From Saprospiraceae bacterium (GTDB taxonomy: Bacteria; Bacteroidota; Bacteroidia; Chitinophagales; Saprospiraceae), in NCBI GenBank assembly GCA_016787345.1, contig JAEUUU010000176.1, positions 41,798-105,797 of the forward strand: 64,000 nt of DNA, read 5' to 3'. The position numbers and the translations under genes were made by a program. The stretch's first letter is position 1; each line of letters starts with the position of its first letter. Of the stretch, positions 42,332 to 50,600 are shown piece after piece. The notes under the pieces were generated by a model. The model searched no databases. It saw only the letters and a list, made by a program, of their open reading frames with translations, and was not told where the DNA came from.

Positions 42332-42976
42332 TTATTCGTCGCCGCCGCCGAACATGTAAGCCACGTTGACGCTGATGACGCCGTGCTTGATGGAGGCATC
42401 GGAGCCTTCGCGTTGGTCGCTCGGGATGATGTTGGCCAGGCCCAGTGCATAACCGGCGCCAATGCGGATTTGGCCGAGGGTCACGCCTGCTTCGATGTTG
42501 GCGCCAAAGTCGAGGGCAGCCAAATCATCGTCTTCGGCATTGCCGAAAGAAAGGTCTTCGCTGTCTTCTTCGCCGGCAAACTCGGCTTTGGCCTTACCGA
42601 ACAGACCGAAAGCAGCGTACGGGCCGGCGCCTACGTAGAACATATCGCCTTTGTACAGGAAATTGACCGGCACCTGCAGGTACATCGGGTTGACCGAAGC
42701 TTTGAAGTCGAGATCGCTGTCTTCCTGACGGGCGCCTTTACCCACGAGCAAGAGGCCCGGCTGGATGGCAAAGTTGTCGGAAATGTCGATGTCGGCGATG
42801 GCGCCTACCTGGAAGGTGATGAGCATCTTCGTATCCGGGTCTTCGAATTCATCGCTGTAAGACAAGTTAGCCAGGTTGAGGCCGGCTTTGACACCGAAAT
42901 TCACCTGGGCAGCGGCGAAGTTGAGGCAACCGAACAGCAGGGCGCCGATCAGGGTGGTTTTGAGTACAGTCTTCAT
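42332..42976 (-). CDS. Outer-membrane beta-barrel protein, paralogue 4
   Basis: A 214-residue exported barrel. The signal (MKTVLKTTLIGALLFGCLNFAAAQ) is followed by VNFGVKAGLNLANLSYSDEF. It is very similar to paralogue 3 in the second half (VNVAYMFGGGDE end) and to paralogue 1 in the first half, so recombination among copies is possible. ATG 42976 begins the signal; the longer open frame upstream has no signal character. It is followed downstream by its own terminator. Confidence 0.9.
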   Translation of the reverse strand: MKTVLKTTLIGALLFGCLNFAAAQVNFGVKAGLNLANLSYSDEFEDPDTKMLITFQVGAIADIDISDNFAIQPGLLLVGKGARQEDSDLDFKASVNPMYLQVPVNFLYKGDMFYVGAGPYAAFGLFGKAKAEFAGEEDSEDLSFGNAEDDDLAALDFGANIEAGVTLGQIRIGAGYALGLANIIPSDQREGSDASIKHGVISVNVAYMFGGGDE

Positions 42977-43077
42977 ACGTACAATAATTTGGTTAGAAAA
43001 GAATGGTGGGGGCTTCATAAAAGCCTTTTCGTTGAGACAGGCGAGGCAAGGATTACGTTGCAAAGAAAGCAATTTTT

Positions 43078-44328
43078 TTAAAAGAATTTGCAAGTCAGCA
43101 CCGTAATATCGTCGGGATAAGCCTGCCTTTCGCGGAAGGCTTCGATTGCTGCGAACAATTTGGTATTCAATTCTTTTGCGCTGCTGCCTTCGGCATTATC
43201 GAGCAAAAAGGTCAAAAGATTTTCTTCTCCGAACTCTTCCCCCGCGCGGTTGCGGATATCGGTAAGGCCGTCGGTGTAGGAGAACAACACCGATTCGTTG
43301 GTGAGGCACATACCGCCGATCTCCAGAAAAGGCAATTCGGGCATCCAGCCGAGCACCGTACAGCCGTTTTTCAGGCGGCTGATTTCACCATTGCTGAACA
43401 ACAGCGGCGGCGTGTGGCCGGCATTGATGTAGTGCAGGGTGCGGGTGCCGGGGTCGTATTTACCCAAAAACAGCGTAATGAAGCGGTCGCCCTGCGTGAC
43501 GCGGTACACCGCCGTATTCATTTCGCGCACGATCTCCTCGAGTGTGTCGCAGCGGGTGACGAGCGTGCGCAGGTTGGCCTGGAAATTGGCCATCAGGAGC
43601 GCGGCCGATACGCCTTTTCCGGTGATGTCGGCGATACAAAATGCCAGGCTTTCGTCCGGGAACTCGATGACGTCGTAATAGTCGCCACCTACGGCGAAGT
43701 GGGGCTTGTAAATGCTCGACAGCTGGTATTTTTCCCCAGAAGGCAAGCGATTGGGCACCAGGGTACGCTGGATTTCGGCGGCCAGCTCGACCTCCCGGTT
43801 GAGTACTTCCTGACGGAGCTGGGTTTTGAACAGGCGTTTGTTTTCAATGGCCACGGCGATCACGTTGGTGATAGTCGTGACGAATTGTACTTTGTTGTAC
43901 ACATCGTCGTCGTCGGAAAAACCGCCCAAAAAGGTGTAGGCAATCGCCTCGTCTTTGTGCATGACAGGTATGACGATGTCGAATTCCCGCAGAAATGGGT
44001 GTTCTTCGCTCGCATCGATGCGCTGTTTACTGCGAAAGCGATGCAGTTGCTTGCTGATGTCCTGATCGAGCAATTCCGTGCCGACTCCCAAAAAGGTTTT
44101 GCACTCCCAATACCCGGTTTCGCGGAAAAACAAGGCCATACGTTTAATACCGATCTCCCAGCGCAGGAAGGAATTATACATGTCGAACAAGCCTTCCGAC
44201 GACACATTTTCATTGATCGCCTGTGTGATGGCCAGCAAGCTGGTGATTTGCAGTTGCTTGAGGTGAACCTCCCGTTCCAGTTTTTCGATCTGAGACAGGG
44301 TTCGTTTTATTTCGTGTAGTTCGGGCAT
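43078..44328 (-). CDS. GAF-SpoIIE family PP2C-type phosphatase
   Basis: A 416-residue cytosolic signalling protein. A short coiled coil (1-30) precedes a GAF-like sensor domain (about 30-170; LFDMYNSFLRWEIGIKRMALFF). The SpoIIE/RsbU-type phosphatase domain (about 190-416) has metal-binding Asp residues in VGGDYYDVIEF, FCIADITGKGVSAALLM, LFSYTDGLTD and YPDDITVLTCKF. Such proteins dephosphorylate anti-anti-sigma (STAS) partners, and none is seen in this window. It is divergent from frr. Confidence 0.9.
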   Translation of the reverse strand: MPELHEIKRTLSQIEKLEREVHLKQLQITSLLAITQAINENVSSEGLFDMYNSFLRWEIGIKRMALFFRETGYWECKTFLGVGTELLDQDISKQLHRFRSKQRIDASEEHPFLREFDIVIPVMHKDEAIAYTFLGGFSDDDDVYNKVQFVTTITNVIAVAIENKRLFKTQLRQEVLNREVELAAEIQRTLVPNRLPSGEKYQLSSIYKPHFAVGGDYYDVIEFPDESLAFCIADITGKGVSAALLMANFQANLRTLVTRCDTLEEIVREMNTAVYRVTQGDRFITLFLGKYDPGTRTLHYINAGHTPPLLFSNGEISRLKNGCTVLGWMPELPFLEIGGMCLTNESVLFSYTDGLTDIRNRAGEEFGEENLLTFLLDNAEGSSAKELNTKLFAAIEAFRERQAYPDDITVLTCKFF

Positions 44329-44503
44329 GGCACGTTAAAGCAGCGGGAAGGTACGGACAAAACCCAATTGCCCGTATCCGAACCCTTGGGCGCCGGTTGA
44401 AAAAGCAAAAACCGACATTTTGCGGCAGCTTTTTTACATTCCGTTGAAAACTTCGGAACTTTGCGCTCATTCGAAATTTCACCCATCCGCATACTCTCCA
44501 AAT

Positions 44504-45064
44504 ATGGAAGACGTCAGTAAAACCATGGCCGAAGCAAAGGCCCACATGGACAAAGCACTGGAGCACCTTGACCACGAGCTGGCCAAACTCCGCACCGGCA
44601 AAGCCTCTACCAACCTTATTCAAGACATTCACGTCGAGTATTACGGCTCCCCCACCCTGCTCGCCCAGGTCGCCAACGTTCAGGTCGCCGATGCCCGAAC
44701 CATCATTATCCAACCCTGGGAACGCAATATGCTCGGCCCCATCGAACGCGCACTCATCAACGCCAACCTCGGCATCACGCCCGCTAACGACGGCGAAATA
44801 ATCCGCCTCGCTGTGCCGCCGCTCACCGAAGAACGCCGCAAGGAACTGGTTAAAAAAGCCAAACATGCCGGCGAAGAAAGCAAGGTCGGTGTGCGCAACG
44901 CCCGTCACAAAGCCCTGGACCACATCAAAAAAGCCGTCAAAGAAGGCCTTCCGGAAGACCTCGGCAAACGCAAGGAAACCGAACTTCAGGACCTGGTCAA
45001 CAAATACGTCGAGCAGGTAGAAAAGGTCGTTACCGTCAAGGAAAAAGAAATCATGACCGTGTAA
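44504..45064 (+). CDS. frr: Ribosome recycling factor
   Basis: A 186-residue protein that splits post-termination ribosomes with EF-G. Family motifs are HLDHELAKLRTGKASTNLI near the start, YYGSPTLLAQVANV, LTEERRKELVKKAK and RNARHKALDHIKKA. The length is standard. ATG 44504 (MEDVSKTMAEAKAHM) is chosen; the open frame extends upstream but the family starts here. A TAATGTGC repeat element follows the stop. Confidence 0.96.
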   Translation: MEDVSKTMAEAKAHMDKALEHLDHELAKLRTGKASTNLIQDIHVEYYGSPTLLAQVANVQVADARTIIIQPWERNMLGPIERALINANLGITPANDGEIIRLAVPPLTEERRKELVKKAKHAGEESKVGVRNARHKALDHIKKAVKEGLPEDLGKRKETELQDLVNKYVEQVEKVVTVKEKEIMTV

Positions 45065-45211
45065 TTTAATGTGCTAATGAGATAATGTGCTAATGGGCGG
45101 TTGTGGACTATGGAGGCAGTACGCCTCTTTCCCCATTAGCACATTAAAAAATTAGCACATTCCCCCATTCCCTCATTAGCACATTAGCACATTCCCTCAT
45201 TAGCACATTAA
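45065..45211. repeat. Inverted element of TAATGTGC words
   Basis: The left arm (45066-45096) has TAATGTGC and GATAATGTGCTAATGGG. The right arm (45131-45211) holds at least five reverse copies (CATTAGCACATT) separated by CCCTC or AAAAA. Between them lies a small hairpin, GAGGC-AGTAC-GCCTC. It fills the whole gap between frr and the DUF5606 gene and ends 5 bp before the GTG start codon. Confidence 0.85.
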
Positions 45212-45216
45212 ATAAA

Positions 45217-45672
45217 GTGAATTTAGACAAATACCTCGTCATCGCCGGTTTTCCCGGTGTACATAAACTCGTTGCCTCCCGCAGCAACGGCCTGCTGATC
45301 GAAGACAAACACGAGGGTCGCACCCGCTTCGTAGCTGCCCGCCAGGGTCAGATCACTCCGCTGGCGTCCATTGCCGTATACACGGAGACGGAAGAAGGGA
45401 CCATCGCGCTTGCCGACGTTTTTCAAAAAATGCTCGACCAGTTCGAACAAACGCCGCCCCCTGCCGCCAGTGCTTCCAGCGCCGAATTCCGGCAATATTT
45501 TACTGCTATTCTGCCCGAACACGACCAGGATCGCGTACACATCAACGACATTAAAAAATGCGTGAAATGGTTCCTGTTCATGCGCGATAAAAACATTTTC
45601 GCCGAAGCCCAAAAGGAAGCTGAAAACGCTGAAATTGTCGAAAAACCGACCGAAACCGGCACAGAAGCCTGA
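45217..45672 (+). CDS. DUF5606-family protein
   Basis: A 151-residue soluble protein beginning MNLDKYLVIAGFPGVHKLVA, as in the Bacteroidota-specific DUF5606 family: LLIEDKHEGRTRFVAARQGQITPLASIAVYT-type N-terminal domain, then a helical part (IKKCVKWFLFMRDKNIF) and an acidic tail. Function unknown. The start codon is GTG at 45217, directly after the repeat array. The next gene starts 18 bp after the stop, so the two are probably in one operon. Confidence 0.85.
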   Translation: MNLDKYLVIAGFPGVHKLVASRSNGLLIEDKHEGRTRFVAARQGQITPLASIAVYTETEEGTIALADVFQKMLDQFEQTPPPAASASSAEFRQYFTAILPEHDQDRVHINDIKKCVKWFLFMRDKNIFAEAQKEAENAEIVEKPTETGTEA

Positions 45673-45690
45673 TGCCCTTGCCCTAACGTT

Positions 45691-46443
45691 ATGTACAAAG
45701 GAAAAAAAGTAGTCGTCGTTCTGCCGGCTTATAACGCCGCCAAAACGCTCGAAAAAACCTATCGCGAAATCCCTTTCGATCTGGTCGACGAGGTCATCCT
45801 CTGCGACGACCACAGCCGCGACAATACCGCCGAACTCGGCCGCAGCCTGGGCATCAAACACGTGATCGTTCACGAACGCAACAAGGGCTATGGCGGCAAC
45901 CAAAAATCTCTCTACAACAAAGCCCTGGAAATCGGCGGCGACATCGTCATCATGTTGCACCCCGACTACCAGTACACCCCGAAGCTCATCCCCTCTATGG
46001 TCAATATCATCGGGGAAGAACTGTACCCCGTGGTGCTGGGCTCGCGCATTCTGGGTATGGGCGCCCGCAAAGGCGGTATGCCCATGTACAAATACGTGGC
46101 CAACCGCTTCCTGACCTTCACCCAGAATACCCTGATCCACTACAAACTCTCCGAATACCACACCGGCTACCGGGCCTTCAGCCGCGAAGTGTTGCAGGCG
46201 ATCGACTACAACCGCAACTCCGACGACTTCGTGTTCGACAACGAGATGCTCTCCCAAATCATCTACGCCGGTTTCGATATTGCCGAGGTGACTTGCCCGA
46301 CCAAATACTTCGACGAAGCCTCCAGCATCAACTTCCGACGCAGCATGAAGTACGGTCTGGGCGTTCTTCGGGTGTCCTTCAATCACTGGCTGCAACGGAC
46401 GGGTTTGGGTAAATTCGAGATTTACCGCAAACCCGGACAATGA
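45691..46443 (+). CDS. Glycosyltransferase family 2 protein
   Basis: A 250-residue GT2 enzyme of the dolichol-phosphate-mannose-synthase-like type. GT-A motifs are VVVVLPAYNAAKTLEKTY at the start, VILCDDHSRDNT, MLHPDYQYTPKLI (with a DxD-like Asp) and EYHTGYRAFSREVL later. No membrane helix is present. Substrates are unknown; a sugar or lipid carrier in envelope glycan synthesis is likely. It is probably cotranscribed with the DUF5606 gene. Confidence 0.88.
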   Translation: MYKGKKVVVVLPAYNAAKTLEKTYREIPFDLVDEVILCDDHSRDNTAELGRSLGIKHVIVHERNKGYGGNQKSLYNKALEIGGDIVIMLHPDYQYTPKLIPSMVNIIGEELYPVVLGSRILGMGARKGGMPMYKYVANRFLTFTQNTLIHYKLSEYHTGYRAFSREVLQAIDYNRNSDDFVFDNEMLSQIIYAGFDIAEVTCPTKYFDEASSINFRRSMKYGLGVLRVSFNHWLQRTGLGKFEIYRKPGQ

Positions 46444-46646
46444 GCCGGCGCAGTAGCGCGGATTTGAGGGAGCGGCAGCAGAACCGGAAGAAATGGTTGC
46501 CGGAAAAATGTCAACGGATAGCAAACCTTTGGGGATATTGCGCCGTTAACGTTAATGTTTACAAAAAAATACGAAAGCGGGTTGCCCGTACCGAATAAGT
46601 ATCCCTATTTTGCCTTCGAAAACAAGAAAAATTCGCTGCTCTGCCG

Positions 46647-46952
46647 ATGAAAAATTTTGTACTCCTGATCTTTTTTGTGCTCGCCGGTTATGCCCTGAAC
46701 GCCCAAAGTTCCGCCCGCCCCGAGTTGTCCGTGTACCCCAACCCGGCTACTGAATATTTTTCCGTCAACGACAATTCCGAGCTCGTGGGTCAGGTGTTGG
46801 TGTTCAATCTCGTCGGCAAGCAAGTCAAGGCGTACGATTTTGTAAAAGGCGAACGCTATTCCCTGCTCGACCTGCCCAAAGGCTACTACCTCGTGCAATT
46901 ACTCGACCGCAATCATAAAGTGATTACGACGCAGAAGCTGGACAAGCGCTAA
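46647..46952 (+). CDS. Small T9SS sorting-domain protein
   Basis: A 101-residue protein made of a signal peptide (MKNFVLLIFFVLAGYALNAQ) plus a single T9SS type A sorting domain (ELSVYPNPATEYFSV to ITTQKLDKR). It has no passenger domain. Such minimal proteins may be remnants of larger secreted proteins or true small surface proteins. A terminator follows 20 bp after the stop. Confidence 0.82.
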   Translation: MKNFVLLIFFVLAGYALNAQSSARPELSVYPNPATEYFSVNDNSELVGQVLVFNLVGKQVKAYDFVKGERYSLLDLPKGYYLVQLLDRNHKVITTQKLDKR

Positions 46953-46970
46953 TCTGTCGGCCATCGAAAT

Positions 46971-47011
46971 AAAAAATCCCCGGTGCATATTCAATGCGCC
47001 GGGGATTTTTT
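46971..47011. terminator. Two-way terminator between convergent genes
   Basis: AAAAAATCCCCGG pairs with CCGGGGATTTTTT (inner part imperfect). A-runs and T-runs stand on both sides, so it can work in both directions. Its right end overlaps the stop codon of the heme-binding protein gene. Confidence 0.85.
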
Positions 47012-47474
47012 ATTCGTGCCAGTTAACCCCCACTGCCCCAAACCCCTTCATCCAGGCGACCAGTTGCGCTTTTTGCGCATCGCTCAGGCGCGCATCGGCG
47101 TGGGTCCAGGTATAGCTGCCAAGCGGCATTTCGCCCTCTTCCACCATTTCCACACTTTCTTCAAGGGCATGCAACTGATCGCGGTCCGACAGCGACCCGA
47201 ATGTGGAAAAATTGAGGTGCTCGCGTCCTTCGTCGACGTGGTGTTTCAGCCACCACGACACGGGCGCCACTTCGGCATACCAGGGGTAGCGGGTTTCGAA
47301 GGAATGGCAATCATAACAAGCCGCTTTCAGCACCTGCTGCAATTCGGGGGGCGGAGCGGCAATGGCGATGAAGTCCTGGGCAGGGTCGATAGCAGGCGTC
47401 GATTTGTCGATGCGAAAAATTTGGATCAAAACGAGCAGTCCGGCAAGCGCCAGGAGCCAACGGCGAATCTTCAT
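47010..47474 (-). CDS. Heme-binding domain protein (CXXCH)
   Basis: A 154-residue membrane-anchored protein. An N-terminal hydrophobic helix (WLLALAGLLVLIQIF) is followed by a periplasmic domain with a c-type heme motif C53-Y-D-C56-H57 (AACYDCHSFETRYPWYAEVAPV) typical of the haem-binding domain family found in Bacteroidota. Likely a small electron-transfer or sensor protein. ATG 47474 is chosen; the open frame upstream is basic and non-signal. Confidence 0.85.
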   Translation of the reverse strand: MKIRRWLLALAGLLVLIQIFRIDKSTPAIDPAQDFIAIAAPPPELQQVLKAACYDCHSFETRYPWYAEVAPVSWWLKHHVDEGREHLNFSTFGSLSDRDQLHALEESVEMVEEGEMPLGSYTWTHADARLSDAQKAQLVAWMKGFGAVGVNWHE

Positions 47475-47680
47475 GATCAAATTTGAATTAATGCGGCGAA
47501 ATGTAGCGCGGCTTGCGGCGAACAAGGGCTTTTTTGCAAAAAAAATGACCGCCGTTTGCCAAAAGGTCTTTCCCCGGTGAGCGTGCCGAACCGGAAATGC
47601 TACATTCGCCCGGTCTAATCCAAACCCTGTCGGCCCTCCTGCGGCGGGGATTCAACTTGTCCAAACCAACTCCGTGTATT

Positions 47681-50600
47681 ATGATCAGAAAAATCCTCTT
47701 TCTTCTGCTGCTAGCCTGTTCCTTCGGTTCGCTTGCCGCCCAGTCACTCTGGACGGATCAAGCCGAAGCCGCTATCCCTCTCGTCGGCGAACGCCGAATT
47801 GTTCCTCAACAATACCGCACCGTCAGGCTCGATCTCGACGCTGCGCAGGCGTTGATGAACACCGCTCCCGAGCGGTTCAAACCCAGCGCTGCCGAAAACC
47901 AGGTGATCGTCACCCTGCCGACGCCCGATGGTGGCTGGCAGAGCTACCGCCTGTTCGAATCGCCCGTCATGGCGCCCGAACTCCAGGCACAGTATCCCGA
48001 AATTCGTTGCTATACCGGTACCGGTATCGACGACCCTACCGCCACGCTGAAATGCGACATCACTCCCTGGGGTTTCCACGCTATGGTGATTTCGCGCAAC
48101 CACAGCACCATGTTTATCGACCCGTACAGCCACGGCGACGCCGATAACTACGTTGTTTATTACAAAAAAGACTACGTTTCCAAAAAATCCACCGAATTCA
48201 CCTGCACGACGGAAGACGGTGAAATTTCGGTAGATGAAAACATCCTGCCCGATATCGATGCCGAATTTCAGGGCGATTGCCAGCTCCGCCAGTATCGTCT
48301 GGCCCTGGCCTGCACCGGTGAATACGCCACGTTCCACGGCGGCACCAAACCCCTTGTATTGGCGGCCATGAATACGAGTATGAACCGCGTCAATGGCGTA
48401 TACGAAACCGATCTGGCCATCACCATGCAGATCATCGCCAACAACGACCTGATCATCTTCCTCAACGCCTCGACCGACCCCTATACCAACAACGACGGCG
48501 CTACGATGCTCGGTCAGAACCAAACGACCTGCAACAATATTATCGGGGCAGCCAACTACGACATCGGCCACGTATTCAGCACGGGCGGCGGCGGTATCGC
48601 CTCGCTCAATTCCGTGTGCTCCAACAGCAACAAGGCCCGCGGCGTCACGGGCGGCGGTTCGCCGGTCGGCGACGCGTTCGACATCGATTACGTTGCCCAC
48701 GAAATGGGCCACCAGTTTGGCGCCAACCACACCCAGAACAACAACTGCAACCGCGTGGCCGGGGCTTCCATGGAACCGGGCAGCGCCTCCACAATCATGG
48801 GTTACGCCGGCATCTGCAACCCCAATGTGCAAAACAACTCCGACGACTATTTCCACGCCATTTCCCTCCAGGAAATCAGCAACTTTATCACCGGCGCCAA
48901 CCATACCTGCCCGGTGGAAATCAACACCGGCAACAATGCCCCCACCGTCAATGGCGGCCCCGATTTTGTGATCCCCAAGTCTACCCCCTTCGCCCTCACT
49001 GCCACGGGCAGCGATGCCGACAACGACCCGATCACGTACTGCTGGGAACAAATGGACCCGGAATTCGCTACCATGCCGCCTGTATCGACGAGCGCAACCG
49101 GTCCGCTGTTCCGCTCCTACAAAGGCGTTCCCTCGCCCACCCGCTGGTTCCCGCGCCTGCCCGATCTGGTAGCCAATGTCAATTCGACCTGGGAGGAACT
49201 GCCGGGCGTGGCCCGCACCATGAAATTCCGCGTCACCGTACGCGACAACCACGACGGTGCAGGCTGCACCGAGGAAGACGACGTGGTCATTACCGTTTCT
49301 GGCGCCGCAGGCCCCTTCGTGGTCAGCGAACCCAATACCAACGTGCTGTGGTACGTCGGTGAAACCAAAACCGTCAGCTGGAACGTCGCCGGCACCAATG
49401 CCGCGCCCGTCAACTGCGCCAATGTGAAAATCCTGCTCTCCACCGACGGCGGCTTTACCTACCCCATTACCCTGCTCAACAGCACGCCCAACGACGGCAG
49501 CGCCGACGTGGTAGTGCCCAACAATATCTCCAATACCTGCCGCGTAATAGTTCAATCGGTCGGCAACGTGTTTTTTGATATTTCGAATGTCAATTTCCGC
49601 ATCGAGCAACCGCCGGTACCCACTTTTGTAATGACGGCATCGCCCGAATCGCTCGAAGGCTGTCCCGATGACCCCGAAACGATCACGCTGAACCTCGCAG
49701 CCCTGGCAGGCTTCAACAGCCCGGTCGATATCGCCGTCGCCGGCGCTCCGGCCGGCGCTACAGTAGCGATCACTCCCAACCCCATCACGCCTTCCGGCAA
49801 CGTTACTGTTACTATTTCCGGCCTGACACCTGCCATGGCCGGCAACTATACCCTGGGCATTACGGCAACTTCGGGCGCCATTGTACAAAACGCCTCCGTT
49901 TCAATGACGGTACTGCCGGGTGCGCCCACTGACTTTGCCGAACTCTCCTTACCGGCCGACGGCACAGTGGAAGTACCCACTACCACAACCCTTGAATGGG
50001 AAGCTGTGCCCCAAGCCGGTACGTATCAGGTGGAAGTAGCCACCAGCCCGGCTTTTGATGCCGGCTCGATTGTGTTTACCGGCAACCCCTCCGATGCCAA
50101 TGCGGCAGTTTCCGGTTTGGCCCCCAACACGGTGTATTACTGGCGCGTAAAAGCCCTCAACAGCTGCGGCGACGGCGGTTTCTCCGCTTTTGCTGCTTTC
50201 CAAACGGCCAATATCGACTGCAATGCCAACTACACCAGCACCGACGTGCCGGTGACGATCGACGGCGCTTCCGTTAATACCGCCACCTCCGATATCATTG
50301 TGCCGGCAAGCGCCAGCATCAGCGACGTCAACGTCAGCGTACAAATCAACCATACCTGGACGGGCGACCTTTCCGCAACGCTGACTTCGCCCACGGGCGC
50401 CGTTATTCAGCTGTTCGACCAGCCGGGCGTGCCGGCTTCCAGTTTCGGTTGCCAGGGCGACAACATCAACGCCGTGTTCGACGATGGCGCGGTTAATACA
50501 GCCGATGCATTCGACGCAGCCTGCGGCAACCTGCCCGCCATCAGCGGAACATATCAGTCCATTGCCCCGCTATCGGTCCTCAACGGAACCAACATGCTGG

